A stretch of 7,744 nucleotides of DNA from Verrucomicrobiota bacterium (GTDB lineage: Bacteria > Verrucomicrobiota > Verrucomicrobiia > Chthoniobacterales > UBA10450), in the NCBI GenBank assembly GCA_003218345.1, contig QHNF01000094.1, positions 1-7,744 of the forward strand, in the 5' to 3' direction. The position numbers were made by a program, and so were the translations under genes. The notes beneath the pieces were generated by a model, which saw only the letters and a program-made list of their open reading frames with translations, was not told where the DNA came from and made no database searches. This document shows, in pieces, positions 6,941-7,744 of this stretch (position 1 is the stretch's first letter; each line of letters opens with the position of its first letter).

Positions 6941-7001
6941 TAGACGAGGTTTCAGTGAACCTATTACGAGTCCCGACTTCAGGTCGCCGTAGAAGCGCCG
7001 T
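6941..7001. other. Short convergent intergenic region, no strong terminator
   Basis: This 61-bp stretch lies between two convergent genes. Only weak hairpins are seen: AGGTT/AACCT around 6947-6962, and CGAC (6974-6977) with GTCG (6983-6986). Neither is followed by a T-tract, so no terminator is called. Confidence 0.4.
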
Positions 7002-7744
7002 TTAATCGAGGCGATCGAGCACGGAGATGCCGTAATTCTCCTGGAGAATCGGCGCTTCGGCGGCGACTTGTGCCGCATCGAGCTCGATCTGTTTTGGATC
7101 TTCTTCGGTCTCGATTTTTATAAAACCCTCGATTGGCTGTTTTACAGCTTCGGCGAGATCGGCTAACGATCTGATTTCTTTGCCGTTCACTTTCGTCACT
7201 GTCAAATAGGAGAGGTCATCGTAGCCGATCGTGCTGTTGGCAGGAAGAACTTGGCTGAGAATAATGAAGCGCCGATTTCCCTGTGGAAAAAGCTCGGATT
7301 GGAAACGGTCGAGGTAAACCAAACGCTGGGGAGCCTCTCGTTGCCAGTTCGGACCCCATTCCTTGAGATATTGACGGGAAAGCTCCTGGAAAATGAGGCC
7401 GCCGAGAACATAATATCGCGGCGGTTGATCGAGATTATACGGTGGGCTGACATAATCCTTCGCGTCGCGATGCTCAAGGGTCACGTTTAGCTGCATTGGC
7501 TTGCCGTTACGCTGAATGCGAAAAGGGACAACATCGCCGGCGTAAGCGTGGGCTGTTAGCAAATTTGTGAATTCGATCTTGCCGTAGAGCGGGTCCACGT
7601 AGTTGCCGTTTTGATCGATTTCATTGTTCGCGACTGCTGTCACGATGTCGCCGACTTGGAGCCCGGCTTTCATTGCTGGGGTCCCCGGTTCCACGTTTGT
7701 AACGTAAACCCCGGCGCCCTTGCCTTTTTCTCCAGCGAACTCAC
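7002..7744 (-). CDS. Deg/HtrA-type serine protease, C-terminal PDZ part (Deg9-like; N-terminus outside window)
   Basis: The frame is open from the right edge (first full codon at 7742) to TAA at 7004-7002, giving 246 residues of the C-terminal part. A PDZ domain occupies about residues 9-90: GAGVYVTNVEPGTPAMKAGL is the ligand-groove strand and following helix region, then QVGDIVTAV. The next region has YVLGGLIFQELSRQYL, a tryptophan-containing segment (WGPNWQ), SQVLPANSTIGYDDL and VTKVNGKEIRSLADLAEAV. This matches the terminal PDZ-like domain of plant Deg9/Deg2-type proteases, where the same GGFVF and NIGYEE motifs occur. The trypsin-like catalytic domain with its His-Asp-Ser triad should lie beyond the right edge, so activity cannot be judged. 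Such proteins usually act in the periplasm or envelope to degrade or refold damaged proteins. An internal GTG at 7694 is not the start, because the PDZ domain begins upstream of it. A protease-dead or PDZ-only protein remains possible. Confidence 0.8.
   Translation of the reverse strand, partial: EFAGEKGKGAGVYVTNVEPGTPAMKAGLQVGDIVTAVANNEIDQNGNYVDPLYGKIEFTNLLTAHAYAGDVVPFRIQRNGKPMQLNVTLEHRDAKDYVSPPYNLDQPPRYYVLGGLIFQELSRQYLKEWGPNWQREAPQRLVYLDRFQSELFPQGNRRFIILSQVLPANSTIGYDDLSYLTVTKVNGKEIRSLADLAEAVKQPIEGFIKIETEEDPKQIELDAAQVAAEAPILQENYGISVLDRLD

Noticed and set aside
7251..7490. 79-residue forward open frame inside the protease gene
   Set aside because: It is the antisense shadow of the Deg-like coding sequence, without start signals or recognisable motifs.

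Overview
The window looks like chromosomal DNA from a Gram-negative, probably verrucomicrobial, soil-type bacterium (inference). The reasons are a Dop/PafA-family enzyme outside an actinobacterial setting, a DUF5069 protein of the type I associate with Verrucomicrobia, a Deg9-type PDZ protease, a small palindromic repeat between genes, and start codons with almost no Shine-Dalgarno sequence. No rRNA, tRNA, CRISPR array, transposase or phage gene is visible.

Left part (1-4082, all + strand): the 3' two thirds of a DUF2339 multi-pass membrane protein run into its usual partner, a DUF3999 protein. The DUF3999 gene (1535-2603) is broken by seven single-base frameshifts and has lost its C-terminal end. 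A glycosyltransferase-like gene starts on the last bases of that remnant. It is followed by a small pterin-4a-carbinolamine dehydratase (PCD) gene.

Middle (4083-4740): a cloverleaf-like palindromic element separates the PCD gene from a convergent DUF5069 gene (- strand) and supplies the stop codon of the latter. The 168-bp divergent region between DUF5069 and the next gene carries an imperfect heptamer repeat and two inverted repeats.

Right part (4741-7744): a Dop/PafA-family protein (the enzymes that attach or remove Pup or the Pup-like modifier UBact) is followed 40 bp later by a six-helix DUF998-like membrane protein. Convergent to it, and running off the right edge, is the C-terminal part of a Deg/HtrA-type protease with a PDZ domain and a Deg9-like terminal domain.

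The genes do not form one obvious pathway. The strongest functional links are the DUF2339-DUF3999 pair, now apparently disabled, and a protein-quality-control flavour on the right (Dop/PafA-like enzyme and Deg-like protease, on opposite strands). No modifier gene, proteasome subunit or ATPase gene lies inside the window, so whether the Dop/PafA enzyme works in a complete pathway cannot be decided here.
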